Below, piece after piece: positions 45,043-58,438 of a stretch of DNA of 64,000 nt (positions are counted from its first letter, which is position 1; each line of letters starts with the position of its first letter). The DNA lies in the NCBI RefSeq assembly GCF_905171765.1, contig NC_053390.1, positions 331,358,294 through 331,422,293 on the forward strand, written 5' to 3'. The notes beneath the pieces were generated by a model. It ran no database searches. It was not told where the DNA came from and was given only the letters and a program-made list of their open reading frames with translations. The stretch is from Bufo bufo (Eukaryota; Chordata; Amphibia; Anura; Bufonidae). The position numbers and the translations under genes were made by a program.

Positions 45043-45090
45043 GATAACATCCATAGAATAGGCTAATAAAGCTTGAATCGCAGAGCTAAC
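45043..45090 (-). CDS. Minus-strand gene, 48-bp internal exon
   Basis: On the minus strand TTTGTTTGCAG precedes GTTAGCTCTGCG, and GTTATC is followed by gtaagtgttc, a consensus donor. Frame 0 is the only open frame: VSSAIQALLAYSMDVI. Sixteen codons, phase 0 to 0, compatible with the exons at 37871-37939 and 31821-31904. Exons further 5' (higher coordinates) were not found and may lie outside the window. Function unknown. Confidence 0.55.
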
Positions 45091-45489
45091 CTGCAAACAA
45101 AGGCTTTGTTAGACATGTAGCAGATGGTCTTCTGTTTGCACAAATACGATTATTGTAACAAATAATTAGTTACATAAAATATATCATTTGCATTGGCATA
45201 AAGAAAACCCGAGCCATTATAATGGTCTATCCCTGGCTGCCTTTCAAATATTACAATCAGCAGGTCTTGGGAGATAATGCCGATTCACACATGAATAACG
45301 CATTATTGACAAAAGAGAAAAACATGTTCTTATATATACACTATAGCCAAATTATATTTATTTCCATCTGTAAGGGAACAGATACTGAATGCAGTAAATT
45401 ACTAATATAGCCATGCATATTTATGAGACAGTGTGGGCTAGAGATATCTCTTATTTAGCATTTGTTCTTCAAATTGTTTTTTACTTAAA
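45091..45489. other. Intronic DNA, nothing clear
   Basis: AT-rich, no repeat ends or exon recognised. Confidence 0.3.
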
Positions 45490-45832
45490 ATGCCTCAGGA
45501 TAGGTCATCAGTATCTGATTTGTGGGGTCCAACACCCAGGACCCCTGCTGATCAGCTGTTTGAGAAGGCACCAGCATTCGCAGTAGCGTTGCAGCCTTCC
45601 CTCAGCTTACCAGGCACAGCGCCGTATATTGTACAGCTGCTATGTTTGGTACTTCAGCTCAGCCCCATTCCTGTCAATGGGCTTGATCTGCACCAAGGCC
45701 AGGTGACAGATGAACATAACGTCACAAGGCCTAGAGTGCCACTGCCTTCTCAAACAGCTGATCGCAAGTCCCGGGTTTCGGACCCCCACAGATCAGATAC
45801 TGATAACTTATCCAGAGGATGGTCATCAGTGG
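45490..45832. repeat. GGATAGGTCATC foldback MITE
   Basis: CCTCAGGATAGGTCATCAGT, ATCTGATTTGTGGGGTCC and GATCAGCTGTTTGAGAAGGC are mirrored by GCCTTCTCAAACAGCTGATC, GGACCCCCACAGATCAGAT and TATCCAGAGGATGGTCATCA. The axis is near 45660. This is the most complete copy here of the core seen at 5948, 14460 and 19400. Confidence 0.75.
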
Positions 45833-45926
45833 TAAAATCTCGGAAAGCTTCTTTAATAATTCATCAGAAAGTGATGGTGACTCACATGGCCTTCAATGTT
45901 TAGGTCCACCAAGCTTGGAAACACCT

Positions 45927-46400
45927 TGGGCCAGATTTATCATTAGCTCAGGTCAGAATAATGGAGTGAAAAAGTCCCCAAAAAAGTCCCAAACGCTAAA
46001 ACTGCGCACAAATTTGCGACTTTTTTCTGCTCTGCACTATGCTCGCCAGTTTTCTGAAAGTGGGCGTGTTTTCTTATGTAAATGAATCTCTAGACAGATT
46101 TACTATTGGGATTATTTAAAAAGTCGCAAAAAAGTCGCAAAAAAGTCGCATATTCACTCCAGTGAGGACCTTATCTTATGAGACTTTTTAATAGAACATG
46201 CAACTTTTTCATAAAAACGTGCGACTTTTTCGTAAAGATGTGCGACTTTTGTAAAGCTGCTTACTGACGGATAAACTGCTACCGTCAAACCACATTTATT
46301 ACAATCTTAAAGGGCCGATCATAAATCTGACTTGGCTAAAACTGACTTTAGCCATATGTTAAAGTGGAGTGAGCTGTCAGAGTAATGATAAATCTGGCCC
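45927..46400. repeat. Foldback MITE with GGGCCAGATTTATCATTA ends
   Basis: GGGCCAGATTTATCATTAGC and TAATGATAAATCTGGCCCC are inverse ends. The interior has repeated AAAAAGTCGCAAAAAAGTCG and its mirrored GTGCGACTTTTTC. Confidence 0.75.
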
Positions 46401-46732
46401 CTTATCCTTTGCCATTCCTTATATCCGTCTTTTCAGCAGACCCTTTAATACCACATTTTCTATCAGTGCCTTTTTGGAATTTTTGGAAAAGGGGCTGAAA
46501 AGAAGAAATTTCCAAAACTTATTAGCACTTACACCTTACATATCCTGGTTTATGTGATGCCTCATCACTATTTAGAGACTACTACTTATTTAGCTTTACT
46601 ATAGGGATCAATTCTTGTGTCTATTATTGTTTGCTTGATCATGTTGATTTTTGGCATGCTATCGTGGTACCTCCTACAATTTATTTCTTTTTTTGGAGCC
46701 CATACAGTCTACAGTATTTAAGTATCACTAGT

Positions 46733-46990
46733 GTTGATCACGAATATTCGAATTGAGAATTTTTATTGTAAATATCGGCACTTTGAGAATTCGCTAATAT
46801 TTAGAATATAGTGATATATACATAATTTGAGATTTTTTTTAAATAAGTACACATGATCCCTCCCTGCTTCTTGCTTGTGGGCCAATGAGAAGACTGCAAT
46901 ATTTTTGACTTTAGGAGTAGTGTTTATTGCGAATTTTCATAATGCAAATTTTTGTAATGAGAATTTTCGTAATGCGAATTTTCGGAATAT
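46733..46990. repeat. Half of a TAGTGTTGATCACGAATATT hAT-like MITE
   Basis: Starts CTAGTGTTGATCACGAATAT, the inverse of the right end of 7607-7979, and continues in the same AT-rich GAATTTTCG pattern. The opposite terminus is missing. Confidence 0.6.
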
Positions 46991-48030
46991 AATAATTTGC
47001 TATATTGCTATATATTCTTGCACATGTGTGCTGCCGGAAGTCCGCCCCGGCCCCATTCACTATAATGGGGATGGGCTGGAGATGCAGCCACAGCATTCCG
47101 AGAGGCGGACGGACAAAAACTGCAGCGCGCTCCATATGAAATTGGAGGCCTAAGGGGTTACTATGGCATCCCTCCCTATAATAGCTCCATATAATCATGA
47201 GTGTATTATGTTCAATGCATGAGCTGTGTTTTTTTAAGTATATGGTTCTGTACATAGGCTATACTATATATTTAGAACCAAGGATGGCATCAGACCCAGC
47301 CCTATGAAATCAAGTGTAACATGGCAGGAGTGACTGTGTCACTGAACAGTTCTGAATTAGGGCTGCTCCTTAGGGACATTTTCCTTTGCATTTTTACAAG
47401 CAACAGCCCAAGCACTAGATCTCTCTCTGTATTCTAGGCTAATAGCCCTTTTTGCTGACTGCGCAGGCGCTATGTGCTGTATTAAGGGCATTTCCCTTTG
47501 TTCATATTCATATTTCTTCTGCACATGAGTGTTCATTTTTGACAGAACTCCTTTTTCTCTCCTGCATCTAAACCATGGACATGTGCTGGAGACATCTGAT
47601 ACCACGGCTGCCGTTAATCCTTCGAGATTATACATCTATGTACATTTAAAAAAAACAATTCATGACTTTTTATATACTTAACTCACTTTTTTAAAAGCTC
47701 CTGTGGAATTGCAGTTTGTAGCAGCGATACACGTCTATATTTTATCTTACAGGTCATATCACTTCTTCATTCTCTTAGATGCACAGGTTTTTCAGCCAAA
47801 GCCATAAGTGGATTCAAAAGCAATTGGAAATATGCTTCTCCTTCCTGCTAGATCCACTTCTGGCTTTAGTTGAAAAACCTGCAGGTTACTCTTTGTTCTT
47901 TATTGAAAACCAATAAAAAAGTTTAAATAAAAAAAAAACCTGCAGGAAAATCTGCCTCAAATCCTCCTCCAAAAACCTCAGTGTGAACCTACCCTTAGAG
48001 ATGCTCCATATTTGTAACTCTCCTTTACAG
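46991..48030 (+). other. 3' part of plus-gene intron 3
   Basis: Unclassified. ATAATGGGGATGGGCTGGAG near 47061 and a paired CAGGTTTTTCAGCCAAAGCC/GGCTTTAGTTGAAAAACCTG near 47780-47880 hint at old repeats. Ends with CTCTCCTTTACAG at 48030. Confidence 0.35.
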
Positions 48031-48110
48031 GTCTCGACATAGTATTCAGAGACCAACCTCAGCTGACTTCAAAAAGAATATGGACCAGACACAGGCTGAT
48101 AACGTCACAG
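48031..48110 (+). CDS. Plus-strand gene, 80-bp coding exon 4
   Basis: CTCTCCTTTACAG precedes it and gtttgt follows CACAG. In phase 2 from exon 3 it reads RSRHSIQRPTSADFKKN then MDQTQADNVT and ends in phase 1. Frame 0 stops at once (fourth codon). The basic Ser/Thr-rich sequence continues the character of exon 3, and phase fits both neighbours. Confidence 0.75.
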
Positions 48111-48371
48111 GTTTGTATGAAAGTATATTAAATATATTAAAATTGCAATATTAATTTTCTCTTGAACAAAGATTGTAACATGTAAATATTGCCACTTAGG
48201 GTAACATTATGGAAAACTAGTAATTAGTTCCGTAGATCCACAGATGTCATCCCATAATATCAAAAACGAAGGTTAAAGAAATACAGTATAAGCAGTTAAC
48301 TAATTCAAGTAAATCATGCCCTATCATATGAAAGTCAGAAAGCTGCTGAAAGCTTATTCAGGGTCCTTTAC
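48111..48371 (+). other. Intronic DNA, nothing clear
   Basis: AT-rich start of intron 4. Confidence 0.3.
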
Positions 48372-49310
48372 AGATCCACAACACCTCGCCTCCTTAACAG
48401 TGACCTCTCCAGCACTCCACCCCTTAACACTGACCTCCATAGCGAATCGCCCCCTTAACTGTGACCTCCACCGTTCCCTGCCCCCTTTAACGGAGACCTC
48501 CACAGCACCCGCCCCTTTCACAGTGACTGCCACAGTACCCTGATGCCTTAACAGTGACCCGCACAGCAGCTGCCCCTTTAATAGTGACCTCCACAGTTCT
48601 CTGCCCCCCTAACATTAACCTTTACAGTGCCTGCCCCTTTAACAGTGATCTCTACAGCGCCTGCCCCCTTAACAGCGACCTCCACAGTGCCCTGCCCCCT
48701 TAATAGTGACTTCCACAGCGCCTGCCCCTTTAACAGTGACCTCCACATCGTCCGCCCCTTTAACAGTGATCTCCAGAGTGCCCCATCTCCTTAACAGTGA
48801 TTTCCACAATAACCTGCTCCCTTAACAGTGACCTCTACAGCACTCTTCCCCTTAACACTAACCTCCATAGCGGACCGTCCACTTAAGGCTCCATTCACAC
48901 GTCCGCAATGTGTTTTGCGGATACACGGAGACACGGATCCGCAAAACACGGAAAGCGGCAATGTGTGTTCCGCATTTTGCGGACCGCACATTGCCGACAT
49001 AATAGAATATGCCTGTTCTTGTCCGCAATTGCGGACAAGAATAGGACATGTTCTATTTTTTTCCGGAAACGGAAGCACGGATGCGGAAGTGCGGATCCGC
49101 AAATGTGGATGCGGACGGCACATTCCGTCCCCATAGAGAATGAATGGGTCCGCACCCTTTCCGCAAAATTGCGGAAAGGATGCGAACACATTTTGCGGAC
49201 GTGTGAATGGAGCCTAACTGTGACCTCCAGAGAACCCTGCCCCCTTAACTGTGACCTCCACAGCACCTCGCTCCCTTAACAGTGTCATCCACAGTGCCCT
49301 GCCCCTGTAA
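48372..49310. repeat. Minisatellite of about 30 bp, interrupted by a MITE
   Basis: Degenerate units of CTTAACAGTGACCTCCACAG plus CGCCTGCCCC repeat about 20 times. The MITE 48887-49214 splits the array. Same family as 7481-8000. Confidence 0.85.
48887..49214. mobile_element. Harbinger-like MITE with TAA duplication
   Basis: GGCTCCATTCACACGTCCGC and GCGGACGTGTGAATGGAGCC are perfect inverse termini. TAA flanks at 48884-48886 and 49215-49217, and the host minisatellite reads correctly (CCACTTAACTGTGACC) once the element and one TAA are ignored. Confidence 0.9.
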
Positions 49311-49789
49311 CCACCTCAGCCCCTATAGCTTAAACACCCTGAAAGACCAGGCCACTTTTTACACTTCTGACCTACACTACTTTCACAGTTTATTGCTCGG
49401 TCATGCAACTTACCACCCAAATGAATTTTACCTCCTTTTCTTCTCACTAATAGAGCTTTCATTTGGTGGTATTTCATTGCTGCTGACATTTTAACTTTTT
49501 TTGTTATTAATCGAAATTTAACGATTTTTTTCACTTTCAGTTGTAAAATTTTGCAAAAAAAACGACATCCATATATACATTTTTCTCAAAATTTATTGTT
49601 CTACATGTCTTTAATAAAAAAAAAATGTTTGGGTAAACAAAAAAATGGTTTGGGTAAAAGTTATAGCGTTTACAAACTATGGTACAAAAATGTGAATTTC
49701 CGCTTTTTGAAGCAGCTCTGACTTTCTGAGCACCTGTCATGTTTCCTGAGGTTCTACAATGGCCAGACAGTACAAACACCCCACAAATG
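49311..49789. repeat. Flank of the palindromic array, dispersed element
   Basis: Runs ACCTCAGCCCCTATAGCTTA through CGAAATTTAACGATTTTTTT and A-rich tracts into the first ACACCCTAAGGTATTCGCTG block. It looks like the non-repeated left end of the same element. No gene. Confidence 0.5.
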
Positions 49790-52345
49790 ACCCCATTTCA
49801 GAAAGTAGACACCCTAAGGTATTCGCTGATGGGCATAGTGAGTTCATAGAACTTTTTATTTTTTGTCACAAGTTAGCGGAAAATGATGATTTTTTTTTTT
49901 CTTACAAAGTCTGATATTCCACTAACTTGTGACAAAAAATAAAAAGTTCTATGAACTCACTATGCCCATCAGCGAATACCTTGGGGTGTCTTCTTTCCAA
50001 AATGGGGTCACTTGTGGGGTAGCTATACCCTCCTGGCATTTTAGGGGCCCAAATGTGTGGTAAGGAGTTTGAAATCAAATTCTGTAATAAATGGCCGGTG
50101 AAATCCGAAAGGTGCTCTTTGGAATGTGCGCCCCTTTGCCCACCTAGGCTGCAAAAAAGTGTCACACATGTGGTATCTCCGTATTCAGGAGAAGTTGGGG
50201 AATGTGTTTTGGGGTGTCATTTTACATATACCCATGCTGGGTGAGATAAATATCTTGGTCAAATGCCAACTTTGTATAAAAAAAATGGGAAAAGTTGTCT
50301 TTTGCCAAGATATTTCTCTCACCCAGCATGGGTATATGTAAAATGACACCCCAAAACACATTCCCCAACTTCTCCTGAATACGGAGATACCACATGTGTG
50401 ACACTTTTTTGCAGCCTAGGTGGGCAAAGGGGCCCATATTCCAAAGAGCACCTTTCGGATTTCACTGGTCATTTTTTACAGAATTTGTTTTCAAACTCCT
50501 TACCACACATTTGGGCCCCTAGAATGCCAGGGCAGTATAACTACCCCACAAGTGACCCCATTTTGGAAAGAAGACACCCCAAGGTATTCGCTGATGGGCA
50601 TAGTGAGTTCATGGAAGTTTTTATTTTTTGTCACAAGTTAGTGGAATATGAGACTTTGTAAGAAAAAAAAAGAAAAATAAAAAAATCATCATTTTCCACT
50701 AACTTGTGACAAAAAATAAAAAATTCTAGGAACTCGCCATGCCCCTCACGGAATACCTTGGGGTGTCTTCTTTCCAAAATGGGGTCACTTGTGGGGTAGT
50801 TATACTGCCCTGGCATTCTAGGGGCCCAAATGTGTGGTAAGGAGTTTGAAATCAAATTCTGTAAAAAATGGCCAGTGAAATCCGAAAGGTGCTCTTTGGA
50901 ATGTGGGCCCCTTTGCCCACCTAGGCTGCAAAAAAGTGTCACACATCTGGTATCTCCGTATTCAGGAGAAGTTGGGGAATGTGTTTTGGGGTGTCATTTT
51001 ACATATACCCATGCTGGGTGAGATAAATATCTTGGTCAAATGCCAACTTTGTATAAAAAAATGGGAAAAGTTGTCTTTTGCCAAGATATTTCTCTCACCC
51101 AGCATGGGTATATGTAAAATGACACCCCAAAACCCATTCCCCAACTTCTCCTGAGTACAGCGATACCACATGTGTGACACTTTTTTGCAGCCTAGGTGGG
51201 CAAAGGGGCCCATATTCCAAAGAGCACCTTTCGGATTTCACCGGTCATTTTTTACACATTTTGATTTCAAACTTCTTACCACACATTTGGGCCCCTAGAA
51301 TGCCAGGGCAGTATAACTACCCCACAAGTGACCCCATTTTGGAAAGAAGACACCCCAAGGTATTTCGTGATGGGCATAGTGAGTTCATGGAAGTTTTTAT
51401 TTTTTGTCACAAGTTAGTGGAATATGAGACTTTGTAAGGGGAAAAAAAAAAGGAAATCATCATTTTCCGCTAACTTGTGACAAAAAATATAAAATTCTAG
51501 GAACTCGCCATGCCCCTCACGGAATACCTTGGGGTGTCTTCTTTCCAAAATGGGGTCACTTGTGGGGTAGTTATACTGCCCTGGCATTTTCCAGGGGCCC
51601 TAATGTGTGGTAAGTAGGTAAATGACCTGTGAAATCCTAAAGGTGCACTTTGGAATGTGGGCCCCTTTGCCCACCTAGGCTGCAAAAAAGTGTCACACAT
51701 GTGGTATCGCCGTATTCAGGAGAAGTTGGGGAATGTGTTTTGGGGTGTCATTTTACATATACCCATGCTGGATGAGAGAAATATCTCGGCAAAAGACAAC
51801 TTTTCCCATTTTTTTATACAAAGTTGGCATTTGACCAAAATATTTATCTCACCCAGCATGGGTATATGTAAAATGACACCCCAAAACACATTGCCCAACT
51901 TCTCCTGAGTACGGCGATACCACATGTGTGACACTTTTTTGCAGCCTAGATGCGCAAAGGGGCCCACATTCATTTTATGAGGGCATTTTTAGACATTTGG
52001 ATCCCAGACTTCTTCTCACGCTTTTGTCCCTCTAACTTGGGACAAAAATTTCAATCTTTCATGGACTCAATATGCCCCTCACGGAATACCTTGGGGTGTC
52101 TTCTTTCCGAAATGGGGTCCCATGTGGGGTATTTATACTGCCCTGGCATTCTAGGGGCCCTAAAGTGTGAGAAGAAGTCTGGAATATAAATGTCTAAAAA
52201 TTTTTACGCATTTGGATTCCGTGAGGGGTATGGTGAGTTCATGTGAGATTAAATTTTTTGACACAAGTTAGTGGAATATGAGAATTTGTAAGAAAAAAAA
52301 TAATAATTTCCGCTAACTTGGGCCAAAAAAATTTCTGAATGGATC
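49790..52345. repeat. Tandem array of about 770-bp palindromic units
   Basis: The motif CACACATGTGGTATCTCCGT (with variants) occurs on the plus strand near 50164, 50941 and 51694, and inverted near 50390, 51165 and 51920. Each unit is therefore a head-to-head pair and the period is about 750-780 bp. Shared blocks include GACACCCCAAGGTATTCGCT, ACACATTTGGGCCCCTAGAA and TTGTCACAAGTTAGTGGAAT. Similar 60-90-codon frames (MGPFAHLGCKKVSHMWY type) repeat on both strands but only mirror the array. Confidence 0.9.
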
Positions 52346-52850
52346 CTTACAGGGGGGTGATCAATGACAGGGGGTGATCAGGGAGTCTATATGGGGTGAT
52401 CACCACAGTCATTGATCACACCCCTGTAAAGCTCCATTCAGACGTCCGCATGATTTTTACGGATCCACTGATAGATGGATCGGATCCGCAAAACGCATAC
52501 GGACGTCTGAATGGAGCCTTACAGGGGCGTGATCAATGACTGTGGTGATCACCCCATATAGACTCCCTGATCACCCCCCTGTCATTGATTACCCCCCTGT
52601 CATTGATCACACCCCTGTAAAGCTCCATTCAGACGTCCGCATGATTTTTACGGATCCACTGATAGATGGATCGGATCCGCAAAACGCATACGGACGTCTG
52701 ACTGGAGCCTTATAGGGGGGTAATCAATGACAGGGGGGTGATCAGAGAGTCTATATGGGGTGATCACCCCCCTGTCATTGATCACCCCCCTATAAGGTTC
52801 CAGTCAGACGACCGTATGCGTTTTGCGGATCCGATATTATCGATCCCTGA
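52346..52850. repeat. Array of GGGGTGATCAATGACAG repeats with small MITEs
   Basis: GGGGTGATCA-type units alternate in orientation around two nearly identical 95-bp palindromic inserts (CTCCATTCAGACGTCCGCAT ... CGGACGTCTG), at about 52430-52520 and 52620-52710, with a third partial one near 52797. Because the inserts repeat together with their surroundings, the block was duplicated after a small Harbinger-like MITE entered. Confidence 0.75.
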
Positions 52851-53470
52851 GCATCATACTTATATTTCATAAACCAATTTGTTGATTATAGGTTGTCTCA
52901 TATTTTGTTTGTCAGTCCATACTGCCCTCCTTTTTCTGATTCAGATTGTATTCCCTTAGTCAGGGACCACACTCTATCTTTCGGACAAAGCTGGGCAGTC
53001 CATGTGTAGGCAGGGCCATCTAGGGCTAGTGATAGATTACACAGTGTGTTGAGGAGTCAGGATAAGGGACCTCTAGGGCTTGTGACCCAGCAGTGTGTCC
53101 CTCTTACTACGCATCCTTTCTTCTCAACCTATCTTTATATCTATCCCTTCCTATTTTTTGGTCCATTTTCCTCTCTCTGGATTGGCAATTGCCAGCGGAG
53201 AGTTGTACGCAGTATCCTTATTGCACTCAGCTTAGATTTTTTAATCTATATACCAAGGGCCTATCATTTTAACTTTTGATATTATTAAACGTTAAGTATT
53301 AATTTAGCTACCCATTATTGTGAATAGTCATTGGATTGAAGGGTTTAGCCCACTACAATAGCATTGGTTTGATCAAACCTTCATCTTGGTCGTGTTAAGT
53401 GACTTGTTATGCATAGCTCCCGACATACAGGCTTATATAGTATCAATGCATAAATAGCATCCAGGCAGGG

Positions 53471-53473
<3 letters not shown>
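52851..53473. other. Intronic DNA, unclassified
   Basis: No exon supported. Pyrimidine-rich around 53090-53180. Possibly part of an unrecognised long repeat. Confidence 0.3.

Positions 53474-53507
<34 letters not shown>
53474..53507. repeat. (TA)n microsatellite
   Basis: About 17 TA repeats. The adjoining Tc1-like element begins directly after a TA of this tract, and a second one begins after the residual TATATATA at 55128-55135. Confidence 0.95.
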
Positions 53508-55127
<1,620 letters not shown>

Positions 55128-55135
55128 TATATATA

Positions 55136-56074
55136 CAGTACAGACCAAAAGTTTGGACACACCTTCTCATTCAAAGAGTTTTCTTTATTTTCATGACTAT
55201 GAAAATTGTAGATTCACACTGAAGGCATCAAAACTATGAATTAACACATGTGGAATTATATACATAACAAACAAGTGTGAAACAACTGAAAATATGTCAT
55301 ATTCTAGGTTCTTCAAAGTAGCCACCTTTTGCTTTGATTACTGCTTTGCACCCTCTTGGCATTCTCTTGATGAGCTTCAAGAGGTAGACCCCTGAAATGG
55401 TTTTCACTTCACAGGTGTGCCCTGTCAGGTTTAATAAGTGGTATTTCTTGCCTTATAAATGGGGTTGGGACCATCAGTTGCGTTGAGGAGAAGTCAGGTG
55501 GATACACAGCTGATAGTCCTACTAAATAGACTGTTAGAATTTGTATTATGGCAAGAAAAAAGCAGCTAAGTAAAGAAAAATGAGTGGCCATCATTACTTT
55601 AAGAAATGAAGGTCAGTCAGTCAGCCGAAAAATTGGGAAAACTTTGAAAGTAAGGGCTATTTGACCATGAAGGAGAGTGATGGGTTGCTGCGCCAAATGA
55701 CCTGGCCTCCACAGTCACCGGACCTGAACCCAATCGAGATGGTTTGGGGTGAGCTGGACCGCAGAGTGAAGGCAAAAGGGCCAACAAGTGCTAAGCATCT
55801 CTGGTAACTCCTTCAAGACTGTTGGAAGACCATTTCAGGGGACTACCTCTTGAAGCTCATCAAGAGAATGCCAAGAGTGTGCAAAGCAGTAATCAAAGCA
55901 AAAGGTGGCTACTTTGAAGAACCTAGAATATGACATATTTTCAGTTGTTTCACACTTGTTTGCTATGTATATAATTCCACATGTGTTAATTTATAGTTTT
56001 GATGCCTTCATAGTCATGAAAATAAAGAAAACTCTTTGAATGAGAAGGTGTGTCCAAACTTTTGGTCTGTACTG
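55136..56074 (+). mobile_element. Internally deleted Tc1-like transposon
   Basis: CAGTACAGACCAAAAGTTTG and CAAACTTTTGGTCTGTACTG are inverse termini flanked by TA. The N-terminal start MARKKQLSKEK (from about 55549) is followed shortly by the C-terminal block [18 protein letters not shown] (about 55700-55755). Roughly 0.6-0.7 kb of the transposase centre is missing, and stops are present. It is a MITE-like derivative with long inverted repeats. Confidence 0.9.
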
Positions 56075-56076
56075 TA

Positions 56077-57101
56077 TGTGTGGAGCACGTCTCTACAGTT
56101 CAATAAATAGATGACGGGGAGCACAAAATGTACAATTTTGGTAATTAAAGTATATTACAAAAATGGTCAGTATCATTGCCCCTACAAATTACATAAAAAA
56201 AAAAAAAAGAATGACAGTTACACTTTAAATAAAAGTACAGATATACAGCCTTGGCTGCTATCAGGAATATCTTGGCCCCATGCACCCGAATGGTCAGGGG
56301 CCCTTTGAAGTCACTTCTATGGTAATTGACCTCCATATTTTACCCTATTGTGGACAGCTCAAGCACAGTGACCTATTGATTATGACATGAAGGGGAATAA
56401 TACACATAACCTTTATGCGGCCTCTTATGTCTGTAACATTGATTTAGTAAGTCCTTGGTACAGAGGTGACAAACTACTAATTGGGGCGTAGACCTTTCCA
56501 CTTATGCGAAATAAAGAGGACTGTGGTGGGAACCAGGTTTGCCATTACATCCTAAATTATACCCTCTTTTTATTTCACACTGAAATATTTGTAGCTCATT
56601 GGCAGAGACTACTGTATTTTGTTACTAGTTGGTATCTGTCAACAGGTAAGTTTGGGCTGGTTACCGGCCAAGGCCAGTAGAAGTACTACCACCTGCACTA
56701 CTATTTCCATGCACATAGTGAGAACTTATTCACATGACCATATACTTCATCCATGATCTACCTGCATTTTTGGTGGATACCACACTGACCCATTATTTTC
56801 TATGGGGCCATGCACACATCCATATTATAGGTCTCATTGACCTCCAATGGATCTCAGATTAAAGAAAAAGCTGCGCTCCAACTTGAAAATAACTCCAATG
56901 CGGAGGTGAAACATTGCCTCATGAACATGGGGAGTAAATCCACATCTTTTTCACTTCATTGGATGTATATCACATTTACATTCCCTATAGAAAGGTCGGT
57001 AATAAAATTGTGTTGGGTTCTTTTTTGTGTTTTATTTTATAACACGTGATGTGCATCATATACTATTCATCAGCTATAAATGTGGATAACATTTCTTCCA
57101 G
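56077..57101 (+). other. 3' part of plus-gene intron 4
   Basis: No repeat ends recognised. Near 56640 GTTACTAG, 17 bp and then a strong gtaagt donor could form a micro-exon, but it would break the phase between exons 4 and 5 and is not claimed. Ends with ACATTTCTTCCAG at 57101. Confidence 0.35.
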
Positions 57102-57215
57102 AAATCAATGCAGCTGATAAAATGGAAAGTTTTATCCAGAGAGAAAATAACTGCATGGGTAATGCTAATGAATACAAGAATGTGGCTGTGGCCTACATGA
57201 AGACATCAAATGCTT
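57102..57215 (+). CDS. Plus-strand gene, coding exon 5
   Basis: ACATTTCTTCCAG precedes it and gtaagt follows AATGCTT. Entering in phase 1 (G + AA gives Glu) it reads EINAADKMESFIQRENNCMG, then NANEYKNVAVAYMKTSNA, and leaves in phase 1. It is 114 bp. The other phase compatible with exon 4 alternatives hits a stop before the donor. No domain recognised. Confidence 0.65.
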
Positions 57216-57292
57216 GTAAGTGTTTGCGTTCTTTAAACCACAGTACGGTACATACATTACATAGCAAATGTTTAAATAAAATGATGATTTAA

Positions 57293-58438
57293 GGGAATTT
57301 GTCACCACTCTAGAACATTTGACTGTATGGCACCATAGCTCTGCCATAGCCCTTTGTAACTATACCTTTATGTCCAAATCAGTGTTCACTATCCCCTCAA
57401 AAAACAGGTTTTTATAAATATGCTAATATGAAAAGAGCCCTAGGGTCTGTACTTACCTATGCTGGAGCGCAACCGTGCCCATCAGCAGTTTGCCCTCACC
57501 TTCCATCCTACTATTCTCTCCACCTCCTAGCTGCAGCAACGTCATCATGCTGCCGCTCCAAATTCCGCACAAATCTCACTGGCGCATGCGCAGCTCAGAT
57601 ATTGAAGTGACTGCAGATGATGACAGACCGCGTAGATGCACTTTCCCTTTCTGTGTTTGCCCACGCAGTCTGTAATCTTTTGCTGACAGTGGCTTTATTA
57701 ACTAAACTGCGCATGTGCCAGCGATCAGAGGCGGATTGGCGATAGACCCTAAAGGGAAATTTCCCGGTGGGCTGATGCCTCAGGGGGCCACCCAAGCCCC
57801 CTTTTCTGCTGCTGGCTGGGTACATAATGAACTTTCAACAATAATCAGGTACTGATGTACCCAGCCAGTGACCACACATGCCTTCCTGAATTCATCTACT
57901 GTGGCCCGCATCTCACCTCCTAAGTCGTCTGCTCCACAGACAACTGGAGGAGGAGGACAGAAGATGATAGCTATTGGTGTCCACCACAGAGGGACAGCTT
58001 TTGAGTTAGTATATTGTGCTACACTGTGTTATTTGCTTCTGCTGTGATGGTATTTTGCACTATGGTATTGCTGACCATGCCTACTTGTGTTGCCCTGTCT
58101 TCTGTTAATTTGGACCTCTCTACAAAATGGGGCCACTTGAAGTTTTTTTCCCAGGGCCACTTAAAGTTCCCTGTCCTCCCCTGCCAGCGATATTTGTGTG
58201 GCATCATGATGCAGCTAGGAGGTGAAGAGAAGAGGAGGATGGAGGAGCCGGGCTCTGTTCTGATGGGCATGACTGGGCTCCAGCCCAAAAAGTACAGCCA
58301 CTTTGGATATTTTCATCTTAATTAGCAAATTTATGAAAATATTGATGTAGACATAAAGGCATATTTAGAAAGGGCTATAGCAGAGCTATAGTGCCATACA
58401 AACAGTTAAAAACACTCTAGGGTGTTGACACATTCCCT
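57293..58438. repeat. 1.15-kb TTAA-flanked foldback MITE
   Basis: GGGAATTTGTCACCACTCTA and GTGTTGACACATTCCC are inverse ends, with TTAA at 57289-57292 and 58439-58442. Inner blocks also mirror: CACCATAGCTCTGCCATAGC against GCTATAGCAGAGCTATAGTG, and CCTCCTAGCTGCA against TGCAGCTAGGAGG. The middle holds other repeat-like sequence (GGGGGCCACC near 57784). Confidence 0.8.

Noticed and set aside
50053..51973. Repeated 60-90-codon frames (KKVSHMWY type) on both strands
   Set aside because: They repeat with the palindromic 770-bp array in alternating orientation; no starts, splice sites or independent conservation.
56642..56658. 17-bp micro-exon with a perfect gtaagt donor
   Set aside because: It would break the phase match between coding exons 4 and 5, and lies before exon 5, so it cannot repair the F-box phase gap.
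57428..57675. Splice-like CTTACCTATGCTGG and GC-rich frames at 57.4-57.7 kb
   Set aside because: Inside a TTAA-flanked foldback; similar CTTACC sites recur in unrelated repeats at 59450 and 62200.
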